Positions 1-10,272 are shown, numbered from the stretch's first letter. The stretch: 64,000 bases of DNA from Providencia manganoxydans (GCF_016618195.1 NZ_CP067099.1:3844001-3908000), one strand, 5' to 3'. A program made the numbers and translations. Notes: generated by a model not told the origin, from the sequence alone.

Positions 1-124
1 AGCCCTGCCAATTAATCCCAAAACGTGATTCATTGAAAGAGTTAACAATCAAAATGATAATGGGTATATAAAGATAAGCGTAGATGATGGCCATAAAGCC
101 ACCTCGTAGCGTGCGACCGATCAT
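1..124 (-). CDS. potC: Spermidine/putrescine ABC permease PotC (N-terminal part, cut by window edge)
   Basis: The first 41 codons of the second inner-membrane permease of the polyamine importer are visible; the rest lies beyond the left edge. The protein begins [11 protein letters not shown] and runs into a hydrophobic first membrane segment (IYAYLYIPIIILIV), closely matching the start of E. coli PotC as I remember it. The ATG (124-122) overlaps the potB stop codon in an ATGA arrangement, which indicates translational coupling. PotC pairs with PotB to form the membrane channel energised by PotA. potD, the periplasmic binding protein, would be expected next outside the window. Confidence 0.92.
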   Translation of the reverse strand, partial: MIGRTLRGGFMAIIYAYLYIPIIILIVNSFNESRFGINWQG

Positions 125-984
125 TCTTCATATGCCTTTTTATTCAGTAGCTTAGCAGCTCGGTAATACACATATAGCAATAGCCCCATCATCACTGTCA
201 AGAAGATGCTCGTTGCTGCACCAAACGGCCAATCGCGAATATTCAGGAACTGACTCTTAATAACGTTACCTATCAAGAGGTTTTTTGCTCCCCCCATCAA
301 ATCCGCCACATAAAACAGCCCCATTGCAGGTAATAAAACCAATAAACAACCTGCGATAATCCCTGGCATAGTTAACGGAATAATGATTTTCACAAATGTC
401 TGGAACTTGCTCGCGCCAAGATCTCTTGCTGCTTCTAAGTAAGATTTATCCAGTTTTTCAATACTGGAATAGAGCGGCATTACCATAAATGGTAGCAGTA
501 TATAGATTAACCCTAATATGACAGCCTCTGGTGTATACATCAGCCTCATAGGTTTATCGATAATGCCAATCCATAGCAAAAAATCATTTAAATACCCTTT
601 AGTACTTAAAAAAACTTTTAATCCATAGATACGGATTAATGAGTTAGTCCAAAATGGCACTATCAATAAAAACAGCATTAAAGGTTGGAGGCGTTTCGGT
701 AATTTTGCCAATATAAACGCAAAAGGATAGCCGATAATCAAACAGAAAAAAGTGGCTATCAACGCCATATTTAGCGAATGAAGCATAACTTCAGCGTACA
801 TGGGATCAGACAAACGAATGTAGTTATCCCATGTAAAAATCATATCAACAAGGTCTGTATCACTACGAGTCAAAAAGCTAGCACCAATGATCATGATGTT
901 TGGTAAAAATACAAACAACACTAACCAAGCAACGACTCCTGTGATAATCACATTTTGCAGGATCTTGTGTTTACGCTTGATCAT
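121..984 (-). CDS. potB: Spermidine/putrescine ABC permease PotB
   Basis: A 287-residue inner-membrane permease of the binding-protein-dependent type, close in length to E. coli PotB. It has about six hydrophobic segments. The EAA loop that contacts the ATPase is visible around residues 180-200 ([14 protein letters not shown]). Together with PotC it moves spermidine and putrescine across the cytoplasmic membrane. The gene overlaps the end of potA by 14 nt and the start of potC by 4 nt, so potA-potB-potC form one transcript. No oddities are seen. Confidence 0.96.
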   Translation of the reverse strand: MIKRKHKILQNVIITGVVAWLVLFVFLPNIMIIGASFLTRSDTDLVDMIFTWDNYIRLSDPMYAEVMLHSLNMALIATFFCLIIGYPFAFILAKLPKRLQPLMLFLLIVPFWTNSLIRIYGLKVFLSTKGYLNDFLLWIGIIDKPMRLMYTPEAVILGLIYILLPFMVMPLYSSIEKLDKSYLEAARDLGASKFQTFVKIIIPLTMPGIIAGCLLVLLPAMGLFYVADLMGGAKNLLIGNVIKSQFLNIRDWPFGAATSIFLTVMMGLLLYVYYRAAKLLNKKAYEE

Positions 985-2080
985 CCAGTACTACCTCCCA
1001 ACTTTCAACCCAAGTTACAGCAACTTTTTGGTTTAAGGAGTGATCAACATCAGGATCATCTTCATTGAAGAATTCACTGACCATAATGATTTTGCCATCT
1101 TCCATCTCAACAACAGAATCCAACGTCATCCCTTTATAGTTACGCTCGCGAACATAACCAATCAACCCTGGATAGTTTTCTGTATCGTTGACTTCTTCTA
1201 CTCGAAGATCTTCAGGACGTAGTAACACATGAACCGATTGGCCTTCTTCTACAGGAAGTGCAGTGAAAATATCGCATTCATGACCTTCTACACTGGCACG
1301 GATCCTTTGTTCATCAATACGATAAAGTACTTTTGCATCAAAAATATTGATTTCACCAATAAATTGAGCCACAAACAGGTTTTTTGGCTCCTCATAAATT
1401 TCACGAGGAGAACCATCTTGCTCAATTTTACCTTCTCGCATTACGATAATGCGATCTGACATGGCAAGCGCTTCTTCTTGATCATGCGTAACAAAAATAA
1501 AAGTGATACCTAACTTGCGTTGTAGCGCTTTTAATTCGTTCTGCATCTGTTTACGCAGCTTATAATCAAGGGCGGATAACGACTCATCCAGAAGCAACAC
1601 TTTTGGGCGATTCACCACCGCTCGCGCTATCGCAACACGTTGCTGTTGCCCACCAGATAGTTGAGCGGGTCTGCGTTGCGCGAAATCATCAAGCTGTACC
1701 ATGCGCAATACTTGGTCAACTCTTTTTTGAATTTCATCAGCAGGGTTTTTTTGCATTCGCAAGCCAAAAGCGACATTTTCAAAAACAGTCATATGCGGGA
1801 AAAGTGCATAACTTTGGAATACCGTATTCACAAAGCGATGCTCGGCAGGGATATCAGTAATATCCTGACCATCAAGAATAATTTTGCCGTCATCAACATC
1901 TTCTAAGCCAGCAATTAAACGCAGAACCGTTGTTTTGCCGCAGCCAGAAGGCCCCAAAATGGTTAGAAACTCACCATTTTGGATGGTTAAGTCAAGCTCA
2001 GAAATAATTTGTTTGCCATCAAAAGCTTTATTTAATGCTTTTAATTCAACGAGTGGTGTCAGAGAGGTTGTCTCAGTCAT
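971..2080 (-). CDS. potA: Spermidine/putrescine ABC transporter ATPase PotA
   Basis: A 369-residue ATP-binding subunit of the polyamine importer. The N-terminal domain has the Walker A motif GPSGCGKTT (about residues 43-51), the signature LSGGQQQR, Walker [13 protein letters not shown] and the switch histidine in FVTHD. The C-terminal part, from about residue 240, fits the regulatory TOBE-type domain of PotA, including LRPEDLRV. The residue Ser in DESLSALD is also how I remember E. coli PotA. It is the first gene of the pot operon, with a long gene-less region upstream that should hold the promoter. Confidence 0.97.
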   Translation of the reverse strand: MTETTSLTPLVELKALNKAFDGKQIISELDLTIQNGEFLTILGPSGCGKTTVLRLIAGLEDVDDGKIILDGQDITDIPAEHRFVNTVFQSYALFPHMTVFENVAFGLRMQKNPADEIQKRVDQVLRMVQLDDFAQRRPAQLSGGQQQRVAIARAVVNRPKVLLLDESLSALDYKLRKQMQNELKALQRKLGITFIFVTHDQEEALAMSDRIIVMREGKIEQDGSPREIYEEPKNLFVAQFIGEINIFDAKVLYRIDEQRIRASVEGHECDIFTALPVEEGQSVHVLLRPEDLRVEEVNDTENYPGLIGYVRERNYKGMTLDSVVEMEDGKIIMVSEFFNEDDPDVDHSLNQKVAVTWVESWEVVLDDQA

Positions 2081-2436
2081 TTATATTACACTCTATCCCT
2101 ACTAATAATGCAGATAGAATCGCTACCGTTAAAGACTGTATAAGCTCATCGGAGATAACCCCAGCAAAGCCCAAAACCAGTAGCGCCATTTAAATTTCAT
2201 TAAGTGCTGCATGATAAACACAGTTAGTGCAAATTGAAAGCCATTTTCGGCACTTCATTTGTCTTTCATTTTGAAAATTCAATGAAATAATTGTCTTTAT
2301 GAGAAAAATAAGCAACTTAACAAGATTGTTAGTGATCTGAAGTTTTTGTCCTTCCTCCTCCACACCCTAACTATACTCTAAATAAGTTAAATATATTATT
2401 CATAGAGTTACGTCTTATAATGATTTTTATTACACT

Positions 2437-2455
2437 TAAGATGATAAGCATCATC
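2437..2455. promoter_or_regulatory. Fur-box-like palindrome
   Basis: The core is GATGAT-AAGC-ATCATC, a perfect 6-bp inverted repeat. Aligned by hand with the 19-bp Fur consensus GATAATGATAATCATTATC, 14 of 19 positions match. It lies about 500 bp upstream of fumA and 360 bp upstream of potA. FumA contains an iron-sulfur cluster, so iron control would be plausible, but the distance is large and an unrecognised transcript may be the real target. Confidence 0.3.
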
Positions 2456-2831
2456 GATATTTTATCTCTATATATCGCGTGAGAGGTCTTATTGTTAAAA
2501 GTAATTTGTTAATTAAGTGGTAGAAATCCGATCAATGCCTGAATATTGGCTCAAGATGAATAAACACATGTTAATTTAGGTTTCATCAGCAAATAGCTTG
2601 TAACATTAATAACATATCCCTTCAGCAATCCCATGCCAATTCTCACTTTAATAGCAAGCTAATACCTATAATGTTAATCAATATCATATTATTTCGTCCA
2701 TTTTATTGAATATAATATCCCTATTAAAAATAAGTGTATTCAGTTTTTGTATCATCTATTTCGGTTTTATCGACCATCTAAACACAAAATTTAATTAGTA
2801 ATAACAGTCGCCTGTACGGGGCATATTTTCA

Positions 2832-2930
2832 AAATACGCTAAATAATTCGAGGGACAGCTAGGTAATAAGTGGGTTTCATCACCCTACCTCAACATACAA
2901 CGCACAACTTGCAGTATGACGAATATATTC
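2832..2930. repeat. Intergenic palindromic repeat, copy 1 (diverged)
   Basis: The left end (GCTAAATAATTCGAGGGACAG) and the right end (CAACTTGCAGTATGACGAATA) match the two ends of the repeat family described at 37567-37667, with several differences. The two ends are imperfect inverted repeats of each other. The repeat ends about 28 bp before the chosen fumA start, so it lies in the 5' untranslated or promoter region. Confidence 0.65.
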
Positions 2931-2957
2931 CACTGAATTAATATGTGAGTGAACAAA

Positions 2958-4604
2958 ATGCCTAATAAAGAGTTTTTCTATCAAGATCCGTATCCTTTAG
3001 CAGAGGATAATACTGAATATTATCAATTAACTAACAAGTATGTTTCTGTACAATCATTTGCTGGCAAGGATATATTAAAGATTGAACCAGAAGCATTAAC
3101 CGTACTCGCAGCACAAGCTATCTATGATTCCCAATTTTTTTTAAGAACGGCCCATCAAAAACAAGTTGCCGCTATTTTGTCGGATCCAGAAGCCAGTGAA
3201 AACGATAAGTATGTCGCGTTACAACTACTGCGTAATGCAGAAATCTCTGCAAAAGGGATCTTACCCAATTGCCAAGATACTGGCACAACAACCATTGTAG
3301 CTAAAAAAGGCCAGCAAGTTTGGACTGGTTGTAACGACGCGGAGCAATTATCACGGGGTGTTTATCAAGTTTTCCAGCAAGAGAATCTACGCTTTTCACA
3401 AAATGCTGCGCTAGATATGTATACCGAGGTCAATACCGGCACTAATTTACCTGCTCAAATTGATATTTTTGCCACCGAAGGCGATGAATACCATTTTTTA
3501 TTCGTCAATAAAGGCGCTGGCTCAGCCAATAAATCCGCTTTATTTCAAGAAACAAAAACAATCTTAGAGCCCAACAAACTCAAAGCATTTTTAATTGAAA
3601 AAATGAAGGCACTAGGTACAACAGCTTGCCCTCCCTATCATATCGCCTTTGTTATTGGTGGTACCTCAGCAGAAGCAACCTTAAAAGCGACAAAACTGGC
3701 GTCAACAAAATATTATGATAATTTACCGACATCAGGTAATGAACATGGTCAAGCTTTCCGCGATATTGAATTAGAAGAAACCTTATTAGAAGCGACTCGC
3801 CACTTCGGCTTTGGTGCTCAGTTTGGTGGGAAATATTTCGCACATGATGTTCGAGTTATCCGTTTGCCTCGTCATGGCGGCTCTTGTCCGATCGGATTAG
3901 CGATTTCCTGCTCTTCTGATCGCAATATCAAAGCGAAGATCAATAAACACGGAATATGGATTGAAAAAATGGAGCACAATCCTGCGCAATATATTCCAGA
4001 GTCATTACGCCATCACAATGAAGCTAAAGTGGTGCATATCGATTTAAACCAACCAATGAAAAATATTTTAGCTGAACTCAGTAAACATCCAGTTTCTACG
4101 CGGGTGTCACTCAGTGGGCCACTCATCATTGCGCGTGATATCGCCCATATGAAGCTCAAAGAACGCCTCGATAGTGGCGAAGAGCTACCACAATATTTTA
4201 AAGATCACATGGTTTACTATGCAGGACCAGCAAAAAAACCTGAAGATAAAGTTTCCGGATCTTTAGGTCCTACCACTGGAAATCGAATGGATCCTTATGT
4301 TGATCTCTTTCAATCCCATGGTGGTAGCATGCTGATGTTAGCAAAAGGAAATCGCACCCAAACTGTCACCGATGCATGTAAAAAACATGGAGGTTTTTAT
4401 TTAGGAAGTATTGGTGGTTCAGCAGCAATACTTGCGCAAGAGTACGTCAAAAGCTTAAGCTGCCTTGAATACCCAGAACTCGGCATGGAAGCTGTATGGA
4501 AAATGGAAGTTGAAGGACTGCCTGCCTTTATTTTAGTGGATGATAAAGGGAATAACTTCTTTGAGCAGGTTCAAGATCAAACCTGTAAACATTGTATTAA
4601 ATAA
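2958..4604 (+). CDS. fumA: Class I fumarate hydratase (aerobic-type, 4Fe-4S)
   Basis: Fumarase interconverting fumarate and L-malate in the TCA cycle, cytosolic. The ATG at 2958 gives 548 residues, the length of E. coli FumA, and [14 protein letters not shown] lines up with the E. coli start. An in-frame GTG at 2949 would add three residues and is less likely. The three cysteines expected to bind the 4Fe-4S cluster are visible in [16 protein letters not shown] and GGSCPIG. The N-terminal catalytic and C-terminal beta-type domains are both complete. The gene is alone on this strand and is followed by a strong terminator. FumA and FumB are too similar to separate by eye, so the symbol is the best guess. 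Confidence 0.95.
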   Translation: MPNKEFFYQDPYPLAEDNTEYYQLTNKYVSVQSFAGKDILKIEPEALTVLAAQAIYDSQFFLRTAHQKQVAAILSDPEASENDKYVALQLLRNAEISAKGILPNCQDTGTTTIVAKKGQQVWTGCNDAEQLSRGVYQVFQQENLRFSQNAALDMYTEVNTGTNLPAQIDIFATEGDEYHFLFVNKGAGSANKSALFQETKTILEPNKLKAFLIEKMKALGTTACPPYHIAFVIGGTSAEATLKATKLASTKYYDNLPTSGNEHGQAFRDIELEETLLEATRHFGFGAQFGGKYFAHDVRVIRLPRHGGSCPIGLAISCSSDRNIKAKINKHGIWIEKMEHNPAQYIPESLRHHNEAKVVHIDLNQPMKNILAELSKHPVSTRVSLSGPLIIARDIAHMKLKERLDSGEELPQYFKDHMVYYAGPAKKPEDKVSGSLGPTTGNRMDPYVDLFQSHGGSMLMLAKGNRTQTVTDACKKHGGFYLGSIGGSAAILAQEYVKSLSCLEYPELGMEAVWKMEVEGLPAFILVDDKGNNFFEQVQDQTCKHCIK

Positions 4605-4609
4605 TAAAG

Positions 4610-4640
4610 CAGGTGGCAGTTAATCCTGCCACCTTTTTGT
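4610..4640 (+). terminator. Rho-independent terminator of fumA
   Basis: A perfect 9-bp stem (AGGTGGCAG at 4611-4619 with CTGCCACCT at 4626-4634), a 6-nt loop and a run of T follow the fumA stop codon directly. The converging fimbrial operon ends about 50 bp further on. Confidence 0.9.
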
Positions 4641-4688
4641 TAATGCGCAATAAAGCCATTCCCTGGCAAAACACTTCCACAAACATCA

Positions 4689-5654
4689 CTAATAATAATT
4701 TATTCGTACAATGGTCGAGGCATTAAAGCTCCCTGTTTTCACCGTACTGGATTTCTTAATCGATGCATTATACGTTCGCGTAACAGATGTGCTTCCCTTA
4801 GGTAAGGAACCAAAAAACTCGAAATAGTTAAACTTCACTAGATTGTTTTTATCATCTGCGATGGTCAAATTTGTTCCATTTCCTAGGTCAATCGCATAAT
4901 CACCGTTAAGCTTATCGGTTGTTTCAAAATTAACATTCATCGAGAAATTATCTAAACAGCCTCTTTTTAACGCTTGAACTTGAAATTGCTTAGTAAACTC
5001 TTGGCCGCGATTCAATTCCGTGATCATCAGTTGGCCAAAATCAATTTGCTGAGATTCAGGGTAAACTTTAATATCTGCACCACATTTTAAAAATCGAATG
5101 CCTGTCAACCCTGAAATTGAATATCTTAGGTTTTTTGCACCTGGTGTCGTATTTATTCCACCACTACCATCAAATTGGAAAACGGTAAATTGATTATCAC
5201 CATCGTAATGTCCTGATGGGGGAACAACCCCTGTAACTTTAATATACAATGTGAAATTAACGACTACCGTAACATTTTGTTTTCCACTAATAGGTGGTGT
5301 CCCTAAACTGACTTTTTGTTTATCACGCTCCAGCTGCTGGCCTTGGTAATTAGCGCCTAGTAATAGGCCAGTTCCTAATTTCTGGGATGTTGGGTTGAAA
5401 TACATATGAACGACGTCAACCATATTCCCAAGTACATTATCGCAAAATACTGTCACAGTCATAGGATCAGACTGCCATATAATGGTACCAGCAGGCGTAT
5501 CTGCTGGAATAGCCAGTTGCCCAACAGGGACAGGAGGTTTAATAACCACACCGGTACCACTTTCCACGCAATCTAAAGCGAATCCCCTTGTACTGAAAAA
5601 CGTTAATAATAATAAAAGTAAGAAACTACTATATTTGATATTTCTGTGTATCAT
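4689..5654 (-). CDS. Fimbrial tip adhesin-like subunit (PMF-like operon, last gene)
   Basis: A 321-residue exported protein with a clear signal peptide (long hydrophobic run, cleavage likely after GFA near residue 26). It is much longer than the pilin subunits. The second half (from about residue 190) looks like a pilin domain, with a Cys pair in LKCGAD and RGCLDN and a C-terminal strand ending INYY, as needed for donor-strand exchange. The first half would then be a receptor-binding domain. As the last gene of a chaperone-usher operon and the only two-domain subunit, it is probably the tip adhesin. The ligand cannot be read from the sequence. Confidence 0.8.
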   Translation of the reverse strand: MIHRNIKYSSFLLLLLLTFFSTRGFALDCVESGTGVVIKPPVPVGQLAIPADTPAGTIIWQSDPMTVTVFCDNVLGNMVDVVHMYFNPTSQKLGTGLLLGANYQGQQLERDKQKVSLGTPPISGKQNVTVVVNFTLYIKVTGVVPPSGHYDGDNQFTVFQFDGSGGINTTPGAKNLRYSISGLTGIRFLKCGADIKVYPESQQIDFGQLMITELNRGQEFTKQFQVQALKRGCLDNFSMNVNFETTDKLNGDYAIDLGNGTNLTIADDKNNLVKFNYFEFFGSLPKGSTSVTRTYNASIKKSSTVKTGSFNASTIVRINYY

Positions 5655-5670
5655 GCGTTATACACCTTAA

Positions 5671-6222
5671 TTAAAGATAGGCAATACTCAACGTAATTTG
5701 TGTTTTAATATTACCTACAGTTAAATCTTTTCGAGGAAGATAGCTTTCTAACATTGAATAAATTGTTATTTGCTGGTTATCGTCAAAATAAATAGGGTAA
5801 TTACGATACTCTCCATTTGGCACCGTATTCCCATTTTTATCCATTAACCGAATACCGTAACCGTTTAAAAGGGTTTTACCGCCAAATAAATTACGGTCAG
5901 TACTTTTTGTTGGCTCAGAAATAAACATGATCCGTACTACTGGCTCCCTGTCATTACGATTGAATGAAGGAAAAATACAATCATCAAATTTCAATTTAAT
6001 TTCTTGTTTGGGGCTTCTGTCCCCTATTTCATTAAAAAAATTAAGAGAAATCGGTCCTAAATCAATATTCTGATCCAATGATGAAAAACTGATCTTACAA
6101 GGCAATGAAATAACTTGACCGGTAAAATTCAAATCACCTTTCATCATGCTACTATCTGCATAAATAGTGCTAGAAAATAGCATACAAATAAACAAGCCTA
6201 TTGATGCGTAGCAATTTCTCAT
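5671..6222 (-). CDS. Minor fimbrial subunit (PMF-like operon)
   Basis: A pilin-fold protein of 183 residues from the ATG at 6222. That start has AGGA seven bases upstream, and a TTG six bases earlier is rejected. It has a signal peptide ending in IYA, the pilin Cys pair (LPCKIS and DDCIFP), and a C-terminal strand ending in the aromatic SIAYL. It lies between the chaperone and adhesin genes, where adaptor subunits usually sit. It is assembled by the upstream chaperone and usher. Confidence 0.85.
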   Translation of the reverse strand: MRNCYASIGLFICMLFSSTIYADSSMMKGDLNFTGQVISLPCKISFSSLDQNIDLGPISLNFFNEIGDRSPKQEIKLKFDDCIFPSFNRNDREPVVRIMFISEPTKSTDRNLFGGKTLLNGYGIRLMDKNGNTVPNGEYRNYPIYFDDNQQITIYSMLESYLPRKDLTVGNIKTQITLSIAYL

Positions 6223-6231
6223 CGTCAATTC

Positions 6232-6960
6232 CTATTTACTATCTTTAGTTAATTGGCAAACGGAGGCAGCACACTGATAGGTAAGCATTTTCATTCCACC
6301 ATAATCATCCATATAACCGCTGTATAACTGACTAAAAGGTGTGGCAGGAACCGTGACCGTTTCTTGTGACATCGGGGCAATCATTACACTTTCAAAACCC
6401 GGAAAATTATTCTTTGAGTCACTGCTTAAATACCCCAACGTGACATAATATTTTGTTGGATTAGCAATCACTAAATTGCGGCCTGTGTGAGTGTATTTAA
6501 GTTCCTTAGCCCATACTTTATCGCTGTTGTTTTCAATTTGAGGCGGTCGATAAAACATTTTTAAACGACTCTGGATCGCGATTTGCACCACATTCTCTTT
6601 ATCAGAAACAGGTGGAATTTCCCTCACATTTAAATAAAATAATGATTCCCTATCTTGAGGTAATTTATCTAATCCTTCAGTTTTAATAATTTTTATTTGA
6701 TTTTTTGCATTTGGCTCAACTCGTTGCATTGGAGGAAGCACAGTAAAAGGCTCAGAAACCTTATTACCTTTTTCATCTTCCATCCATGATTGCGCCAAAT
6801 AAGGCATCGTTTTGCTTTGATTATTAATAACTAAACTAACAGATTTATCCTGTCCCGGAAAAATAATCCTTGTACGGTCAATATTAATTGCCGCTGATGC
6901 TGTTTGCACACTCAGCAATATAAATGCAAAGCAAACAGAGGATCGATACATTTTATTCAT
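6232..6960 (-). CDS. Periplasmic fimbrial chaperone (PMF-like operon)
   Basis: A 242-residue PapD-type chaperone. The signal peptide ends near SASA (about residue 23) and is followed by AINIDRTRIIFPG, the typical G1/A1 start of these chaperones. The conserved stretch around PQDRESLFYLNVREIPP (about residues 100-117) is the F1-G1 region that donates a strand to subunits. The AAGGA ribosome-binding site lies seven bases before the ATG. It stabilises pilins in the periplasm and delivers them to the usher encoded 11 bp upstream. Confidence 0.95.
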   Translation of the reverse strand: MNKMYRSSVCFAFILLSVQTASAAINIDRTRIIFPGQDKSVSLVINNQSKTMPYLAQSWMEDEKGNKVSEPFTVLPPMQRVEPNAKNQIKIIKTEGLDKLPQDRESLFYLNVREIPPVSDKENVVQIAIQSRLKMFYRPPQIENNSDKVWAKELKYTHTGRNLVIANPTKYYVTLGYLSSDSKNNFPGFESVMIAPMSQETVTVPATPFSQLYSGYMDDYGGMKMLTYQCAASVCQLTKDSK

Positions 6961-6971
6961 AACGCTTTCCT

Positions 6972-9467
6972 TTAAAGGCAGGGAAGTAAAACTTTACTTT
7001 GTTGTTTCTCGGAAAAATTAGTGAAGTTCAAACGGCATTGCTCATTTCCACCAGCCCATTTAACAGAATATTCCTCATCTGGGTTAATACCTGTCAAATA
7101 AACAATGCCATTGTCAGCAATGATCCCCACTTCTCTACCGCTATTTATTTCCACCACACTGGTACCTAATGGTGGATATTTACCATTTTCTAAACGAACT
7201 ACGGCTAAAATGCGTTTACCTTGGTTTGCGCGGATCATTTGATAACCAATCGCACCTTCGGTTAGGGTTTTACCAATAATATTGTCATTCACATCAACAT
7301 CATCTGGTAGAGTGTTCATGTCGATATATACATCAGAGTTAGAAAAACTGTTTAAACTGGTTGCTACGCCTACCCCAAAGCGGTTAGTCACTGATTGGCC
7401 ATTGTCAATTGAGATACCGGCAACATCACCACTATCAATCATGATCCTAGGTTCATTTGCGGTTCCATTACGATGCAAGGCAGCGCCATATTTTGTCGCA
7501 GTCATCGAACCATACCAACTTCCGCCTAACGCTCTGTAAGAATTAATGTTATCAGTACCATTGATGTTTAACACACCGTATGGTGATGAATATTGGTAGC
7601 TACCACTAAGATTCGGCTCCATACGACCTAACTCACGCTTATCTCCACCAACACGCACACTCCAATAGTTGTTATTAAGGTTCTCACTATAATAGGCAAC
7701 AGATTGGCCTAAGCTTTTACCACCATCTGCATATTGCATGTCATAGCTTACTGAACCACCACTCTCTAGAGGAATAGAGAATGATAAATAGGCTTGGTTA
7801 TCATCCGTTTCCTGATATTTAATTTTATTCAGCGACAATGTAGCCGAAATATTTTTCAGTTTACCTAAACTGAAAATCTTGCTCAGACTCATGCCAAATG
7901 TTGTTGTCGACTCACTGTTCCAAAATTGATGATGAGAGGCATTGAAATACAAAGTCACATCAAGTGGGCTGATATATTGATTAAAAGATGCGGTATAAAC
8001 GTTTTTATCGCGTCTAAAATCCAACACACCGTTAGCCGCATCAATATATTGCGGCATGGTTAAAAATTCTTTTTCCGAGAATTTATAGCCAGCAAAAGTA
8101 ACTTGTGAATTGGTAGATTCAAAACGTTTAGAATAATTCAGTCGATAACTGTTTCCAGAATAGGTACCAAAATGATCAAGTCTTGCATTGGTTCGTGTAA
8201 TATCAAACGAGATAGCACCGAATTGGTTCATATTTTGACCAATACCAATGTTCACAGCCTGATAGTTATTATTATCTATTGTCGCGATCAAACCGCCAAA
8301 TATGGACGTATTACTCCATAGCCCATAGGACACTTCACCTGCAAAAAATCGTGGTTCAACTCGCTGTGAACGCCCGAAAGGACTTGATTCACCAGCTGAA
8401 AACTTATATTGCAGCTGGCCTTGTCGAGTTAAAAATGGCAGTGAGGTCGCGGTCACCTGATAAGTTGTTTTTGAGCCATTTTCTTCTTCGATGGCAATAT
8501 CCAACGTTCCCTGCACCGCTTCAGTAATGTCCTGAATATTAAACGGACCCGGTGCAACTCGAGTTTGCTTAATCACACGCCCATTCTGGGAAATAATGAC
8601 GGTTGCATTGGTTTGTGCAATTCCTGTAATTTGAGGTGCATAACCACGCATAGAAGGGGGTAGCATTCGGCTATCACTAAAAAATGACGCCCCTACAAAA
8701 CGGAAACTATCAAAAATATCCGTTTTCAAATAAGACTCACCTAATAATATTTTTGCACCTAATTCAGGAAACGCTCTAAATGCATACAGCTGAGTCCAAT
8801 CGAATCGCTGATTGCTTGTTCCTTGTGAACGATTATATTGATATTGATAATCAGCACGAAAGCGCCACGCACCTAAGTTAACCCCAGCGGTACCATTACT
8901 ACTCGCACTAACCGTTTCGCTATTATTTTTCGGTGCAGAATAGTTAGCAAATAAATTATAATCAATAAATGCACCTGTTATACCATTTTCCCACTGGGAT
9001 GGTGGCACCCAATAAGGATCATCATATTCGAGCCAAGCTTGAGGCACTGAAAATAAAATATTTTGGTTAGCTTTATCGAAACGATAGTGAATATCTGTTG
9101 ATTTAGGTAGTTCAACACATTGACCATTTTTATTCTTTAATATTTCATTGCTAACTTTTTTTTTCAGTGCAAATAATTGCACCATTTCAGAGGTTATACA
9201 AAGTGAAGAAGTATCTTTATTAATTTCATTAAATTTAATTAAATATTGTCCAGAGAGCTTTCGGCCATTTAATGTAATATCCGTAAGATACTCACCTGCG
9301 GGTATAAAATCAGGGTTAGAAAACTGACTGAGATCAATATTATCTCTATCCTTTGCATCAATAATATTCATATTAAACTCTACAGCCTTAGAAACACCGG
9401 ATACAGACAGTGCCAGCAGAATAGAGAATAATACTTTATTCACTTTAAATTGAGGCGATAAAGACAT
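6972..9467 (-). CDS. Fimbrial outer-membrane usher (PMF-like operon)
   Basis: A PapC/FimD-type usher that forms the outer-membrane pore for pilus assembly. The ATG at 9467 has AGGG six bases upstream and gives 831 residues; a TTG start 15 bases earlier is less likely. The signal peptide is followed by VEFNMNIIDAKDRDNIDLSQF, the usual N-terminal chaperone-binding region. The TonB-like N domain, 24-strand barrel, plug (about residues 240-330) and C-terminal domains seem present. The protein ends LLPCL, with a Cys pair (EQCRLNF and LLPCL) typical of ushers. Confidence 0.95.
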   Translation of the reverse strand: MSLSPQFKVNKVLFSILLALSVSGVSKAVEFNMNIIDAKDRDNIDLSQFSNPDFIPAGEYLTDITLNGRKLSGQYLIKFNEINKDTSSLCITSEMVQLFALKKKVSNEILKNKNGQCVELPKSTDIHYRFDKANQNILFSVPQAWLEYDDPYWVPPSQWENGITGAFIDYNLFANYSAPKNNSETVSASSNGTAGVNLGAWRFRADYQYQYNRSQGTSNQRFDWTQLYAFRAFPELGAKILLGESYLKTDIFDSFRFVGASFFSDSRMLPPSMRGYAPQITGIAQTNATVIISQNGRVIKQTRVAPGPFNIQDITEAVQGTLDIAIEEENGSKTTYQVTATSLPFLTRQGQLQYKFSAGESSPFGRSQRVEPRFFAGEVSYGLWSNTSIFGGLIATIDNNNYQAVNIGIGQNMNQFGAISFDITRTNARLDHFGTYSGNSYRLNYSKRFESTNSQVTFAGYKFSEKEFLTMPQYIDAANGVLDFRRDKNVYTASFNQYISPLDVTLYFNASHHQFWNSESTTTFGMSLSKIFSLGKLKNISATLSLNKIKYQETDDNQAYLSFSIPLESGGSVSYDMQYADGGKSLGQSVAYYSENLNNNYWSVRVGGDKRELGRMEPNLSGSYQYSSPYGVLNINGTDNINSYRALGGSWYGSMTATKYGAALHRNGTANEPRIMIDSGDVAGISIDNGQSVTNRFGVGVATSLNSFSNSDVYIDMNTLPDDVDVNDNIIGKTLTEGAIGYQMIRANQGKRILAVVRLENGKYPPLGTSVVEINSGREVGIIADNGIVYLTGINPDEEYSVKWAGGNEQCRLNFTNFSEKQQSKVLLPCL

Positions 9468-9513
9468 GATGATCCCTGTCAAAATAGGTAAACCAATTAA
9501 AACAAAAGATGGA

Positions 9514-9543
9514 AAGTAACAGGCAATTCATTACCTGTTACTT
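9514..9543 (-). terminator. Stem-loop between major pilin and usher genes
   Basis: A perfect 10-bp inverted repeat (AAGTAACAGG at 9514-9523, CCTGTTACTT at 9534-9543) sits in the 200-bp gap after the major pilin gene. On the transcribed strand it is followed by a T-rich stretch. Such hairpins commonly attenuate read-through and protect the pilin mRNA 3' end, so that pilin is made in excess over usher. The role here is inferred from position. Confidence 0.65.
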
Positions 9544-9670
9544 AATATTTTCGGTATAGTTCAAGTATTATCTAGACGATAAACAGCCCTCAAACCTTGC
9601 AAATAACATGCATGATTTAAGTATTTTTACTGTATCAGTAATTAGATAATTTAAAATATAACGAATTAAA

Positions 9671-10231
9671 TTACAGATAATTTAATGCATAAGTTGCTTG
9701 AGAGATAATGCTACCTGTTTCAACTTTACTACCGTTCGCTTCAACACGTGCACTGAAAGTCAACTTATTAGGACCAGCAACCATTGGTAATTCAACACTA
9801 GTATCACCAACTTTCATTACTGCACCATCAGCGTTAATCAAACGAACACCAACGCCTTTAGATGTACCTGTATTCGCTAATAGCTCAGTTTTTGTTGAAT
9901 CAGGGGTACCAGAGAAAGTGACTTTAACTTTGCTAACAGCTGGGAATAGAACATTATCATCTGAATCTTTAACTTCGCCTAAGTCACAGTTTTCTAATGC
10001 AATCGTATATTGAACGCTTTGGCTATATTTATTACCAGTTTCTAATACTTTGTTTGCAACTTGACCTAAATCGACGTTAACGGTGCCATCACCAGGCAAA
10101 GTACATGGTGCATTGATCACTTTACCTTTAAAGTTAATAACACCACTTCCTTGATCAGTTGCTGCATTTGCGGCACCAGTTACAAATGAAGCTGCAATGA
10201 TTGTAGCTAATGCAATTTTAGATAATTTCAT
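9671..10231 (-). CDS. Major fimbrial subunit (PMF-like operon)
   Basis: A 186-residue pilin, first gene of the operon. The signal peptide is clear, with cleavage probably after GAANA (residue 23). The mature part has the conserved Cys pair (NAPCTLPG and LENCDLG) and ends in the pilin beta-zipper pattern TYALNYL. AGGAA precedes the ATG at good spacing. It would polymerise into the fimbrial shaft by donor-strand exchange. The subunit order A, usher, chaperone, E, F matches the PMF operon plan of Proteus mirabilis, but identity to PmfA is not shown by inspection. Confidence 0.92.
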   Translation of the reverse strand: MKLSKIALATIIAASFVTGAANAATDQGSGVINFKGKVINAPCTLPGDGTVNVDLGQVANKVLETGNKYSQSVQYTIALENCDLGEVKDSDDNVLFPAVSKVKVTFSGTPDSTKTELLANTGTSKGVGVRLINADGAVMKVGDTSVELPMVAGPNKLTFSARVEANGSKVETGSIISQATYALNYL

Positions 10232-10272
10232 TTTATATTCCTATTTTAAGAAAGACGACTGACATACAAACT

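Larger units (their letters stand above)
2081..2957. other. Divergent intergenic region between potA and fumA
   Basis: About 880 bp without a convincing gene lie between the divergent potA and fumA. The region is AT-rich and should contain both promoters. Two structures stand out: a Fur-box-like palindrome at 2437-2455 and a diverged copy of the intergenic palindromic repeat family at about 2832-2930, ending shortly before fumA. I could not assign individual -35/-10 elements with confidence. Confidence 0.7.
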
